From Acidobacteriota bacterium (GTDB taxonomy: Bacteria; Acidobacteriota; Terriglobia; Bryobacterales; Bryobacteraceae): DNA of 40,745 nt. Location: positions 1 to 40,745 of the forward strand of contig SYKU01000249.1 in the NCBI GenBank assembly GCA_005808865.1, read 5' to 3'. The position numbers were made by a program, and so were the translations under genes. This document shows, one piece after another, positions 23,703 to 32,531 of this stretch (position 1 is the first letter of the stretch; the number at the start of each line of letters is the position of its first letter). Under the pieces are notes generated by a model. The model was not told the DNA's origin. It was given only the letters and a program-made list of their open reading frames with translations, and did not search any database.

Positions 23703-26483
23703 ATGCGCAATATGCTGCTTGCTGCTTTCTACGCGCTGGTTCTCACACCCGCCGCGCCGGTAAGTTGTGCAGCCACGCTCGAGCGCGCCACCGTCGCCGG
23801 GACCGTCTTCGATGCCTCTGATGCGCGAGTTCCGGGAGTGAGTGTGGCGGTAATGAGCGCTCAGGGCGCGGTGATCAGCGAGTCCACAACTAACGCGGCC
23901 GGCGGCTTCGAGATTCGCGATCTGCCGGAGGGGGTAGGCGCTCTGGTGGTCCGCGGCGGAGGCTTCGAACCGTACCGGCAGCGCCTGGTATTGAAGTCAG
24001 GTGGCGTGGTCACGGTCAGAGTTCAGATGCAAATTTCGAGCCTTCCGTCCTCCGTCACCGTAACCGCCACGCGAGGTGCGGTCGAAGACGTAAATTCGGC
24101 GGCGCAGGTGGTCACGATCCGCGATTCGGCACTTCGCTGGACGCCCCGGGCGACGCTGGGCGCCGCGCTCGAAGGCAGTCCTGGTGTGATGGCGCAGCAG
24201 ACGACTTACGGCGCGAGTTCTCCTTATCTTCGCGGTCTGACCGGATACCAAACGTTGACATTGATGGATGGCGTCCGCTACAACACTTCCATTTTCAGAT
24301 CTGGACCGAACCAATACCTCGCCTTCATCGATCCTAGCCAGGTGGAACGGATTGAAGCTATCCTGGGACCGGCGGGCGCGTCTTATGGCAGCGACTCTCT
24401 GGGCGGCGCCATCCAGGTGATCAGCCGTCAAATCCCGTATAGCGGAGGGCAGCGCCCGGAAGCGCATGGGGAGGCATCGGTGGCAGGTGGAAGCGCGGAT
24501 GCGTCGCTCGCAGCCGATGCGCATCTTTCCCTGGGAACCCGGCGACTCGCCTGGCTCATGGGGGCGAGCGAGAGGAAGCTCAACGATCTCCGCGCAGGCG
24601 GTGGAGCCGATTCCAGGAATGCTTTCCAGCGCTTTCTAGGCTTGTCCGAACAAGAGGTTCGAGGCCTGCTTGGGAACCGCCTCCAGGATACGGGCTTTGA
24701 ACAACGAAGTCTCGAATCGAAGCTCGCGTTCCGCCCGAATTCCAGCGGGACTCTCACTTTCCGTTATCTTCGCGCCGACATGAGGAACGTGCGCTCCTAC
24801 CGCGACCAGCTCGGCGGCTCAGGAAGGCTCCAGGCCCGCTTCGATCCCCAAGGCGTCCAGTTTGGCTACGCCCGCTTCGAGAAGCGCGGTTTATGGAAGT
24901 TCGATTCCATCTCGGGAACCTTCTCGGTAAACTCGCAGGGCGACGGATCCATTCTGCAAAACTCGCGATTCACGGATCCGGTCACAACGGACTATGCGCG
25001 CGTCAACGCCCTTGGATATACCGTCCAAGCCGCGACGCACGCCGGATCGAGGCATTTGATCGTACTCGGAGCTGAAGCCTATCGCGAGAAGGTGGCCGCC
25101 ACACGTTTTGTTCACGATCCCGTGACGCGAATCACCGCTCAAGAGCGCGCGCTATTTCCGAACGGATCGCGCCACAACACTACCGGGCTATTTGTGCAGG
25201 ACTCGATTGACTTGTTGCCCGGCAGGCTGCGGGCCACTCTGGGGACGCGCTATACGAACGTCGGTTACCGTTCGCGCGCGAGCGAGAACCTCGACCGGCT
25301 GGGGCGGGATATGGGTGTCGTCGATTCGCGCAGACGCTTTCACGACCTGACCTTCAACGCCGGACTTACATTGAACCTCAACGAACGCTGGAGCGTAAAC
25401 GGCTTGGTGGGGAGGGGATTCCGAGCCCCAAATCTCAACGACCTCGGGGCCGTCGGCTTGCGATCGCTGTCCTACGACGTTCCCGCCGAGGCGGTGCTGG
25501 CTCTGGGAGCGCTGGCTGGAGCTGATGCCGGAGACGGATCCCTGTCAACGGGCAAGCCCATCCGGAAACTTGGAGCGGAGAGCCTGATAAATTATGAGCT
25601 CGGAGTCCGCTACCAGGATCGAAGACTGTATGCCCGGGTCCATGTCTTTGACGCGGAACTGCACAACCCGGTCTCCTCGAGGACGCTGTTATTCCCGGCA
25701 GGACAGGTTCCGGCCGCGGTGTCCGGAATTCCCGTGAAAGCCATTCCGCCGGTTCCAGGGCAGCTTTTGCAGGGCGTTGTCGCTGTGACGACGCCGCTTA
25801 CGCCGCGTGCGGTAAAGACCACAATCAACGACGGCCAATCCCGCTACTACGGCGGAGAGGCGATATTGCGCTACTCCATTTCGGCGCGCTGGAATATCGA
25901 GGCAAACTACGGGTTCCTGGCGGGACGCGACTTGAGACCCAACCGGCCTGTCAGGCGTCTGCCGCCCCAGTCGGGCATGATCAGTCTGCGGTACCTGCCC
26001 TCGGGAAGGCGGCTGTGGATACAACCTTCAGTGCGGTTCGCAGGTTCGCAGAGAAGGCTCGCCGGCGGTGACATCGATGATGACCGCATAGGAGCCTCCA
26101 GGCGGAGAAGCGACATCGCCGGATTTTTCGCAGCCGGAATCGTGCAGCCGCATCTGTTGCCGGGCGCTGATGGCAGCCTCGGAACGCTGGACGATCTGTT
26201 TCGACCTACGAGAGAGACTTTGCATCAGATCCAGGACCGGGTACTCCCACTGGGCAGCATCATCAATGGAGTGGCTGTTATTAACGACGCGGTGCGCGTC
26301 CCGCTCTACCTCAAGACCGCCGGGTGGTGGACGGGAGAGGTCGTGGCCGGAATGCCGCTGACCGAACATTTCGCACTGAACCTGGGTGTCATGAACTTGC
26401 TGGACCGGAACTTCCGGGTGCATGGATCGGGTGTGGACGCGCCAGGGATCGGCGTTACGGTGGCGATTCGCTACTCGTTTTGA
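23703..26483 (+). CDS. TonB-dependent outer-membrane receptor
   Basis: About 926 residues from the ATG at 23703, preferred to the ATG at 23694 because the AAGGGGG ribosome site is then about ten bases away. The order is a signal peptide (MRNMLLAAFYALVLTPAAPVS), a carboxypeptidase-regulatory-like domain (about 25-110: VAGTVFDASDARVPGVSVAV, with TTNAAGGFEIRDLP), and a plug domain (about 120-250: GSPGVMAQQTTYGASSPYLR, LMDGVRY, QVERIEAILGPAGASYGSDS, LGGAIQVIS). A 22-strand-type barrel follows, with the outer signature GRGFRAPNLNDL and a C-terminal aromatic residue in VAIRYSF. The FRAPNLNDL box and plug are those of haem, cobalamin and siderophore receptors rather than SusC. It lies between two sulfatase genes. 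The ligand is not known. Confidence 0.92.
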   Translation: MRNMLLAAFYALVLTPAAPVSCAATLERATVAGTVFDASDARVPGVSVAVMSAQGAVISESTTNAAGGFEIRDLPEGVGALVVRGGGFEPYRQRLVLKSGGVVTVRVQMQISSLPSSVTVTATRGAVEDVNSAAQVVTIRDSALRWTPRATLGAALEGSPGVMAQQTTYGASSPYLRGLTGYQTLTLMDGVRYNTSIFRSGPNQYLAFIDPSQVERIEAILGPAGASYGSDSLGGAIQVISRQIPYSGGQRPEAHGEASVAGGSADASLAADAHLSLGTRRLAWLMGASERKLNDLRAGGGADSRNAFQRFLGLSEQEVRGLLGNRLQDTGFEQRSLESKLAFRPNSSGTLTFRYLRADMRNVRSYRDQLGGSGRLQARFDPQGVQFGYARFEKRGLWKFDSISGTFSVNSQGDGSILQNSRFTDPVTTDYARVNALGYTVQAATHAGSRHLIVLGAEAYREKVAATRFVHDPVTRITAQERALFPNGSRHNTTGLFVQDSIDLLPGRLRATLGTRYTNVGYRSRASENLDRLGRDMGVVDSRRRFHDLTFNAGLTLNLNERWSVNGLVGRGFRAPNLNDLGAVGLRSLSYDVPAEAVLALGALAGADAGDGSLSTGKPIRKLGAESLINYELGVRYQDRRLYARVHVFDAELHNPVSSRTLLFPAGQVPAAVSGIPVKAIPPVPGQLLQGVVAVTTPLTPRAVKTTINDGQSRYYGGEAILRYSISARWNIEANYGFLAGRDLRPNRPVRRLPPQSGMISLRYLPSGRRLWIQPSVRFAGSQRRLAGGDIDDDRIGASRRRSDIAGFFAAGIVQPHLLPGADGSLGTLDDLFRPTRETLHQIQDRVLPLGSIINGVAVINDAVRVPLYLKTAGWWTGEVVAGMPLTEHFALNLGVMNLLDRNFRVHGSGVDAPGIGVTVAIRYSF

Positions 26484-26524
26484 GTGATCGCCACACTCGA
26501 GTTTGGAGCTATCATTGTAGCCGC

Positions 26525-27772
26525 GTGACTTCTCGCCGCAAGTTCCTTTCCGCAGCCGCCCTCGGCGCCGCGCCTGCACTCCCCCAAGCCGCACGTCTCA
26601 ACGTCCTCGCCGTCATGTCGGATCAGGAATCGGCCTTACTTCCCGGACCGGTCAAGCTCCCTAATCGGCGCCGTATAGAAAAGGGCGGCGTGAATTTCTC
26701 CAACGCCTTTTGCAATACGCCGCAGTGCTCGGCCGCGCGTTCCGCATTGCTGACCGGGCACGAGCCGCACCGGACCGGCGTGCTCACCAATGCCGACGGG
26801 GCGTCGCTGGGCAATGGCCTTCCATTCTCGATGCCGAATGTGGGTAGTGTATTCAAGACAGCGGGATACCGCACCGGGTACTTCGGCAAATGGCACCTGG
26901 GCGGAGGTGACAGGCTTTCGCAATTCGGTTTTGACGCCTTCGAAGCTGGTTCCGACGAAGCGGTGGCCGCCGCGGCCGCCGCATGGATTCGCGCACAAAC
27001 CGGCCCGTGGCTCGCCTGGGTCTCGTTCCTCAATCCGCACCACATCTACGAATTGCCCAAGCCGCTGGGCGGCTATCCCGTGCGCCCCGGCGTGAAACCG
27101 CCGGCTTCGGGTCTATCCAATCTCGCGGGCAAGCCTTCCGAGCAGAGACAGTTCGTCGACGAGGACCAGGGCCGCCAGGCGAAAGACTTCGCGCCCGGCG
27201 ACTGGCTTCGTTACCGCAGCTATTACTGCGAGCTTGTCGAGAAGGTGGATGCTGCGCTGGGCACGGTGCTGGATGCGGTCCCGAGTCTTGATTCGACCGT
27301 GATTGCGTATACCACGGACCACGGCGATGCGCTCGGTGAACACGGCCTTCCGTTCAAGGGGCCTTTCATGTACGAGGAACTGATCCGGATTCCACTCGTG
27401 ATTCGGGCTCCCGGACTCGCGGACGCGGCGAGAGACGAACTCGTGACGCAGACCGATGTCGCGCCGACCCTTTCCGGGCTGGCGGGAGTGCGGTGGCCGT
27501 CCGCCGTCGCGGGCCGCGACCTTTCGAGGCCGCACGAAGCGCGCGACGCCGTGTTCCTTGAATACTACGCTAAACAAAAATGGGTGAATCCGATCCGGAC
27601 CATTCGGACGAGAGGCTGGAAACTCAATTGGTACGACCGTGGCAACAAGGAGTTGTACGATCTGACTGCCGATCCGCGCGAGCTAAACAACCTCACGGGA
27701 AAACCCGCTGCCGCGAAAATGCAGGCGAGTCTCGAGGCGCGCTTGAACGCCTGGCGCGCGCCGCTGACTTGA
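26525..27772 (+). CDS. Secreted sulfatase, type I (CxAxR)
   Basis: A 415-residue sulfatase-family protein starting at GTG 26525 (VTSRRKFLSAAALGAAPALP), which gives a twin-arginine SRRKFL export signal. The formylglycine site is C68SAAR72 in NTPQCSAARSALLTGHEP, the CxAxR form, unlike the CxPSR form of the other sulfatase in the cluster. GYRTGYFGKWHLGG follows at the usual distance, and VIAYTTDHGDALGEHGL gives the second metal site. The first metal motif is LNVLAVMSDQE, with one Asp where most relatives have two (DD). It begins 41 bases after the receptor stop and is likely cotranscribed. The substrate is unknown; the C-terminal LYDLTADPRELNNL is typical for sulfatases. Confidence 0.9.
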   Translation: MTSRRKFLSAAALGAAPALPQAARLNVLAVMSDQESALLPGPVKLPNRRRIEKGGVNFSNAFCNTPQCSAARSALLTGHEPHRTGVLTNADGASLGNGLPFSMPNVGSVFKTAGYRTGYFGKWHLGGGDRLSQFGFDAFEAGSDEAVAAAAAAWIRAQTGPWLAWVSFLNPHHIYELPKPLGGYPVRPGVKPPASGLSNLAGKPSEQRQFVDEDQGRQAKDFAPGDWLRYRSYYCELVEKVDAALGTVLDAVPSLDSTVIAYTTDHGDALGEHGLPFKGPFMYEELIRIPLVIRAPGLADAARDELVTQTDVAPTLSGLAGVRWPSAVAGRDLSRPHEARDAVFLEYYAKQKWVNPIRTIRTRGWKLNWYDRGNKELYDLTADPRELNNLTGKPAAAKMQASLEARLNAWRAPLT

Positions 27773-27899
27773 TAGGCGCAGATGGCGCCGCGAGAATGCA
27801 CAGTGCTGACCCGGCTATAACCGGTGACTTCGCTCGAGACATCTTGCTGAGTCAAGGGGCTACTCAGCCGCGCACATGTGTTGTAGTAATAAAATTAGC

Positions 27900-28290
27900 A
27901 GTCAAGCCAATATGAATACTTCCTGCATTGCTACGATGCCAAGATCGAACCTGAGGAGCGGCGGCAGGAGCGCGGGCGGTACTCCGCTACGTTCCGGGTG
28001 GCGGACGAGGACTCCGCGCTCAACGAGCGGCAGAATGTCAGGAAGGAGCCGTGTCCTGGGAACGCCTGGCGACTGTGGAGTAGTTCGATGCCGTCAGTTC
28101 GCCCTCCGACCCCCGCCGCGTGGAGTTCTTCCCAGAGCTACTCCGCGCTTTCATCCGCCATATTCAGAAATCACGCAGCAGTTTCCGGGTACGCATCTCT
28201 TGGCGCGCAAGATAACACTGGCAAGCGACTTCGGATTTATACAATTCGGGCACGTTCCGTTCGGACGGTAATGCCAATTCTGAGATGAGA
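27900..28290 (+). pseudogene. Decayed gene, unrecognised
   Basis: A stretch without a usable start reads YEYFLHCYDAKIEP, then EERRQERGRYSATFRVADED and NAWRLWSSS. A one-base shift at about 28085 restores protein-like sequence: FDAVSSPSDPRRVEFFPELL and RAFIRHIQKSRSS. The composition on either side of the shift is coding-like (Arg/Glu-rich). I do not recognise the family. The interval 27773-28308 otherwise holds no gene; a small GGCGC/GCGCC inverted repeat at about 27776-27790 follows the sulfatase stop and may act as a weak terminator. Confidence 0.4.
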
Positions 28291-28308
28291 GATGCCTCCT
28301 TGAAGGTC

Positions 28309-30051
28309 ATGAATCGCACGTTATTGTCACTCATCGTGGCTTTCGGGCCTTTGGCTGCCCAGTCCCCGCCGCCGCTGTTGAGCGAGTCTGGAGCCGCTTT
28401 GTTTCCGGCAATTTCGAGCGATGGCCGCTGGCTCGCCTACTCGTCCAGCCGTGATGGGTCCGCTTTCTTGCACCTCTGGCTACGCCCGTTTCCCGATGGT
28501 GAAGCCCGAAAGCTCACCTGGGGATCATTCGGCAATTACGAGCCTGCCTTTTCCCCGGATGGCCGAACCCTGGCCTATCGCTCCGAAACAAACGGGGGCG
28601 GCGTTTATCTTCTGCCGGTTGATCGAGGCCGGCCGCGCCTGCTCGCTCGGGGCGGACGGAGGCCCCGATTCTCACCTGATGGGACTCGCATCGCATATTG
28701 GTCCGCCCCGTCCGGATTGTTCCTCATCGATGCCGCTGGTGGCCGGCCTCGCGCGGTTCAGGCCGGCTTCCATTCCGCGCAGGATCCGGTCTGGTCGCCT
28801 GACGGGACATCTCTGGTGTTCGCGGGTTGCAAGGACGCCTCGCCCGAAAGCTGTGACTGGTGGGTGGCTTCGATCAACGGCGGCGAAGCGGTCGCGACAG
28901 GAGCGGCAAGGCTTTTCCGGCAGCATCACTTCATCGCGCAACCGTCGCCGGACCTTTGGCTGGCCTCCGCGAATGCCGTTGTCTTCACCGCCAGGACCGT
29001 CGAAATGACCCGTCTTTGGGTTCTGAACCTTATCGCTGACCCGTGGCGTGCGGGCGAAACGGCCCGGCGCTTGACGTCGCGCGATACCGATGAACGCCAC
29101 CCCGCCTTCGCGGCTGACGGCCGCATCGTCTTCGCGAGCCGCTCGGAGAGCATCGATATCTGGAGCCTGCAGATCAGCTCCAATCGCGCCAAGCCGAAGG
29201 GTAAGCTCCATCGATTGACCAACGATCCGTCCATTGACCAGCGGCCGAGTCTATCGCTCGACGGCCGTAAGGTCGCTTGGGAAACCAGCCGGGGCGGCAA
29301 CTTCGAAGTGTGGGTGAAGGACCTTGAATCCGGACAGGAAAAGGCTCTCACGAACGGGCCGTTGCGGGAACATATGCCGGCCCTGTCACGCGACGGCTCG
29401 CGAGTGGTCTACGACACGCATGACGGAGAGAAGGTAACGGTCTTTGCAGCGCCTTTTCACGGCGGTGACCCCGCGAAGGTTGTTGAAGAAAGCGTCGGCC
29501 AAGGCTCGTTTCAGTGGGCCGACGGCGGTGAATCCGTTCTCTATTTCCATCGCGCGCCGCCCGGCACTGTGGGGCTCTTAAACCTATCGACCGGAAGACG
29601 CACGGTTCTGCTGCGCCATTCCAGGCTGAATCTCTCGCTTGCCGACGCGCGTCTGTCACCCGATGGCCGGTCGATCGCGTTTCCGGTCCCAATTGGGCCC
29701 CACCGCTCACGCCTGGCGGTAGCGCGGCTTTCGGGCAAGGTAATCGAAGACGAGCGGGACTGGACCTATCTCACGCCGGAGCGCTTCAACGCATCGCAAC
29801 CCGAATGGTCTCCGAATGGCCGGTGGTTGTATTTTCTCTCCGATCAGACCGGCTCACCGGCGGTCTGGGCGATGCGGATGTCTCGCGAGAATACGCTCCA
29901 GGGCACGCCGAGACTTATTCTCGATTTTCCCAATGCCCTGCGGACTATCGCCGAAATGCGCCCGCGCGACAGCGGTCTGTCTGTCGCGATGGATAAACTC
30001 GCCCTTGGTGTGACGGAGTATCGCGGCACTCTATGGGCCGTGAGATTTTGA
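28309..30051 (+). CDS. Exported TolB-like (PD40) beta-propeller protein
   Basis: A 580-residue protein with a signal peptide (MNRTLLSLIVAFGPLAAQS) and a series of PD40/WD40-like blades marked by SDGRWLAYSSSRDG, SPDGRTLAYRSETNG, SPDGTRIAYWS, SPDGTSLVFAG, SLDGRKVAWETSRGG, SRDGSRVVYDTHDG, SPDGRSIAFP and SPNGRWLYFLSDQTG. Such propellers occur in TolB, in tricorn-like and DPP-IV-like proteins, and as C-terminal domains of Acidobacterial transcription regulators. Here there is no DNA-binding or peptidase domain. A ribosome site (GAAGG) sits just before the ATG at 28309; the ATG at 28285 would add eight residues and lacks one. It precedes the PQQ dehydrogenase by 33 bases. It is probably a periplasmic binding scaffold; function not assigned. 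Confidence 0.85.
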   Translation: MNRTLLSLIVAFGPLAAQSPPPLLSESGAALFPAISSDGRWLAYSSSRDGSAFLHLWLRPFPDGEARKLTWGSFGNYEPAFSPDGRTLAYRSETNGGGVYLLPVDRGRPRLLARGGRRPRFSPDGTRIAYWSAPSGLFLIDAAGGRPRAVQAGFHSAQDPVWSPDGTSLVFAGCKDASPESCDWWVASINGGEAVATGAARLFRQHHFIAQPSPDLWLASANAVVFTARTVEMTRLWVLNLIADPWRAGETARRLTSRDTDERHPAFAADGRIVFASRSESIDIWSLQISSNRAKPKGKLHRLTNDPSIDQRPSLSLDGRKVAWETSRGGNFEVWVKDLESGQEKALTNGPLREHMPALSRDGSRVVYDTHDGEKVTVFAAPFHGGDPAKVVEESVGQGSFQWADGGESVLYFHRAPPGTVGLLNLSTGRRTVLLRHSRLNLSLADARLSPDGRSIAFPVPIGPHRSRLAVARLSGKVIEDERDWTYLTPERFNASQPEWSPNGRWLYFLSDQTGSPAVWAMRMSRENTLQGTPRLILDFPNALRTIAEMRPRDSGLSVAMDKLALGVTEYRGTLWAVRF

Positions 30052-30084
30052 CGCTCCTTGAGATCGCGCGCTCCGTGTACAACA

Positions 30085-31923
30085 ATGAGCAGTATGTTCA
30101 TTCCGCCGCGCAGCTTGTTCCTGGCGCTATCCATCACCGCAGCCGCCAGTGCCGCCGATTGGCCGGCATACGGAGGCGATGCCGGCACCAGCCGTTATTC
30201 TCCACTGAAGCAGATCAACACCGCCAATGCCGGTTCCCTCAAGAAGGCCTGGACTTTCCGTACTGGCGACAAGACCGACAGGCCGGCGACGCAGATTCAG
30301 TGCACGCCGATTGTGGTCGACGGAATCATGTACGTCACCAGCGCGCAACTGAAGGTCATCGCCCTTCGCGCCGCGACGGGCGAGAAACTCTGGAGTTTCG
30401 ATCCCTTTGCTGGAATCGATGACGACCGGCCCCGAGGAGTGAGCCGCGGAGTTTCTTACTGGGCGAACGGAAAGGACAAACGGATTCTCTTCACCTACCG
30501 CGCGAAACTGGTCTCGCTCGACGCCGCGACCGGCAAGCCTGTACCCGCATTCGGCGACAACGGGCAACTTGATCTAACCCGCGGTCTTGACCGCGACATC
30601 ACCGACCTTGCGTATTACGTGACCACGCCCGGCGTCGTGTTTCGCGACACGATCATCCTCGGTTCCACCACTGGTGAGGGACCGCGGCTGTCCGCTCCCG
30701 GCCATGTGCGCGCCTTCGATGTCCGTACCGGGAAGCAGAAGTGGATCTTCCACACCATTCCGCACCCGGGCGAATTCGGTTACGACACCTGGTCGCCCGA
30801 TTCCTGGAAGCATTCAGGAGGCGCGAACGTGTGGGGCGGTCTAACGGTCGACGCAAGGCGGGGGATGGTATTTCTCGCAACGGGATCCCCGACATTCGAT
30901 TTCTGGGGCGGCGACAGGATCGGCAACAACCTTTTCGGCAATTCTGTCGTGGCGCTCGATGCCGCGACGGGTCGGCGGATCTGGCATTTCCAGGTGGTTC
31001 ATCATGACGTGTGGGACTACGACTTGGCGAATGCACCCTCGCTAGTCACGGTCAAGCGAGATGGCCGCCCGGTCGATGCTCTTGTCCAGGTTTCGAAGAT
31101 GGGGTTCGTGTTCGTGTTCGATAGAGTAACAGGCAAGCCTCTCTTCCCAGTCGAGGAGCGGCCTGTACCAGCGTCTGACGTGCCCGGAGAAGTTCTATCC
31201 CGCACACAGCCGTTTCCGGTGAAGCCACCTCCCATAAGCCGCCAGCGCCTATTGGAAGAGGACCTCACGGACGTTACTCCGGCGAAGCGGGCCTACATCC
31301 TGGAGCGATACCGCAAGCTCCGCGCCGGGAACATTTACACTCCGCCCAGTGTCCAGGGCACCCTGATTTATCCGGGATTCAACGGCGGCGCGAACTGGGG
31401 CGGGGCGTCCGTGGACCCTGAGAACGGACTGCTCTTCATCAATTCCAATGAGAACGTGAATTGGATGACGCTCAAGAAGGCCGAGGCCGGCGCCGGATAC
31501 ACGTTCGATTTCCAGGGCTACACGCAGTTGCTTGACGACGAGAGCTACCCGGCGATGAAACCGCCATGGGGCTGGCTCACGGCGATCGACCTAAACTCCG
31601 GCGACTTCCGCTGGCGCAACTCCTTCGGCGAACACCCCGAACTAACCGCTCGCGGCATTCCGCCAACGGGCACGACGAACTTCGGCGGTTCCATCGCGAC
31701 CGCGGGCGGCCTGGTGTTTATCGGCGCCACGCAGGACCACAAGTTCCGCGCCTTTCATTCAGGCAGCGGAAAGGTCGTTTGGGAAACGCAACTGGAGACC
31801 GGCGCCTATGCGACGCCCTGCACCTACGCGGTCAACGGCAAGCAATACGTCGCAGTGTCCGCAGGCGGCGGGCGGTGGAAGAGTCCGGCGGGCGATTCAT
31901 TTGTGGCTTTCGCTCTTCCATGA
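30085..31923 (+). CDS. PQQ-dependent dehydrogenase (quinoprotein, glucose/alcohol dehydrogenase-like)
   Basis: A 612-residue quinoprotein. The signal peptide (FIPPRSLFLALSITAAASA) is followed by the family opening DWPAYGGDAGTSRYSPLKQI, then NTANAGSLKKAWTFRTGD. Propeller blades then carry GxxxW tryptophan-docking motifs: ATGEKLWSFDPF, RTGKQKWIFHTIPHPGEFG, ATGRRIWHFQVVHHDVWDYD, SGDFRWRNSFGEHPE and SGKVVWETQLETGAYATP. The phrase HHDVWDYDLANAP is typical of membrane-bound glucose dehydrogenase relatives. It has no membrane helices and no fused cytochrome, so it is a soluble periplasmic enzyme. Substrate is probably a sugar or alcohol, unproven. The ATG at 30085 or 30094 is possible; the difference is three residues. 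Its TGA overlaps the start of a multihaem cytochrome gene (ATGA at 31920-31923), a strong hint at the electron acceptor. No pqq biosynthesis genes are in the window. Confidence 0.93.
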   Translation: MSSMFIPPRSLFLALSITAAASAADWPAYGGDAGTSRYSPLKQINTANAGSLKKAWTFRTGDKTDRPATQIQCTPIVVDGIMYVTSAQLKVIALRAATGEKLWSFDPFAGIDDDRPRGVSRGVSYWANGKDKRILFTYRAKLVSLDAATGKPVPAFGDNGQLDLTRGLDRDITDLAYYVTTPGVVFRDTIILGSTTGEGPRLSAPGHVRAFDVRTGKQKWIFHTIPHPGEFGYDTWSPDSWKHSGGANVWGGLTVDARRGMVFLATGSPTFDFWGGDRIGNNLFGNSVVALDAATGRRIWHFQVVHHDVWDYDLANAPSLVTVKRDGRPVDALVQVSKMGFVFVFDRVTGKPLFPVEERPVPASDVPGEVLSRTQPFPVKPPPISRQRLLEEDLTDVTPAKRAYILERYRKLRAGNIYTPPSVQGTLIYPGFNGGANWGGASVDPENGLLFINSNENVNWMTLKKAEAGAGYTFDFQGYTQLLDDESYPAMKPPWGWLTAIDLNSGDFRWRNSFGEHPELTARGIPPTGTTNFGGSIATAGGLVFIGATQDHKFRAFHSGSGKVVWETQLETGAYATPCTYAVNGKQYVAVSAGGGRWKSPAGDSFVAFALP

Positions 31924-32426
31924 TCGTTCGCGTTTCCTTATACCTCCTGGTCACCGCGGCCGCCATGGCGCAGAAGGAACCGGCGCCTCCGGTCGGCGTC
32001 GCACCGGTGCAGCCGCTGCCGTTCAGCCATCGTGTCCACGTTGCGACGGGTCTCAAGTGCGCGGAGTGTCATAAAACCGTGCTGACGGCGAGCGCAGCGG
32101 GGATGCCGGGGGTTGATTTCTGCATGCGCTGCCATGTCGCGATCAAGAAAGACAGTGCAGCCATCGTCACTTTGGCCCAGCACCAGAAAGAGAACAAAGC
32201 GCTGGAGTGGATTCCCGTGTACCGCCTTCCAGCGTTTGTCTACTTCTCTCACCGGCGTCACCTTGCAAAGGGGCAGATCGCCTGCGAGACTTGCCACGGA
32301 GACGTCGCCCGGCAGAATGTGCTTTCCAAGGAAAAATCGATCGCGATGTCAGCCTGCCAGGCGTGCCATGATACGCGCAAGGCGAACAACAACTGCGATG
32401 CGTGCCACGTCCCTCATCCGGGCTAG
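31920..32426 (+). CDS. Pentahaem cytochrome c, periplasmic
   Basis: A 168-residue exported cytochrome with signal peptide MIVRVSLYLLVTAAAMAQ and five CxxCH haem sites: C47AECH, C68MRCH, C122ETCH, C146QACH and C159DACH. Distal histidines are supplied by PFSHRVH (about 35-40), YFSHRRH (about 109-114) and other free His. The layout resembles the class III/cytochrome c7-like proteins of the FSH..H type. In other bacteria these serve as subunits of menaquinone-linked electron-transfer complexes. It starts within the stop of the PQQ dehydrogenase, so it probably accepts electrons from PQQH2 or passes them to the respiratory chain. A hairpin terminator follows after 68 bases. Confidence 0.92.
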   Translation: MIVRVSLYLLVTAAAMAQKEPAPPVGVAPVQPLPFSHRVHVATGLKCAECHKTVLTASAAGMPGVDFCMRCHVAIKKDSAAIVTLAQHQKENKALEWIPVYRLPAFVYFSHRRHLAKGQIACETCHGDVARQNVLSKEKSIAMSACQACHDTRKANNNCDACHVPHPG

Positions 32427-32494
32427 ATCCGCCTGCGATACGCGTGGACCCATGCCCGGCTTCCGCTGCCGGCAGGCGCCGCTGAACATCAGAC

Positions 32495-32519
32495 CGCACC
32501 GGACCGGCGGTCCGGTGCG
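32495..32519. terminator. Bidirectional hairpin between convergent genes
   Basis: An 11-bp perfect stem (CGCACCGGACC / GGTCCGGTGCG) with a 3-base loop lies between the cytochrome gene (plus) and the M81 protein gene (minus). The plus-side flank is AT-rich with several T (ATTAGATAGTTATTAG) but has no long T-run. It is placed where a shared terminator would be expected. Confidence 0.7.
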
Positions 32520-32531
32520 ATTAGATAGTTA

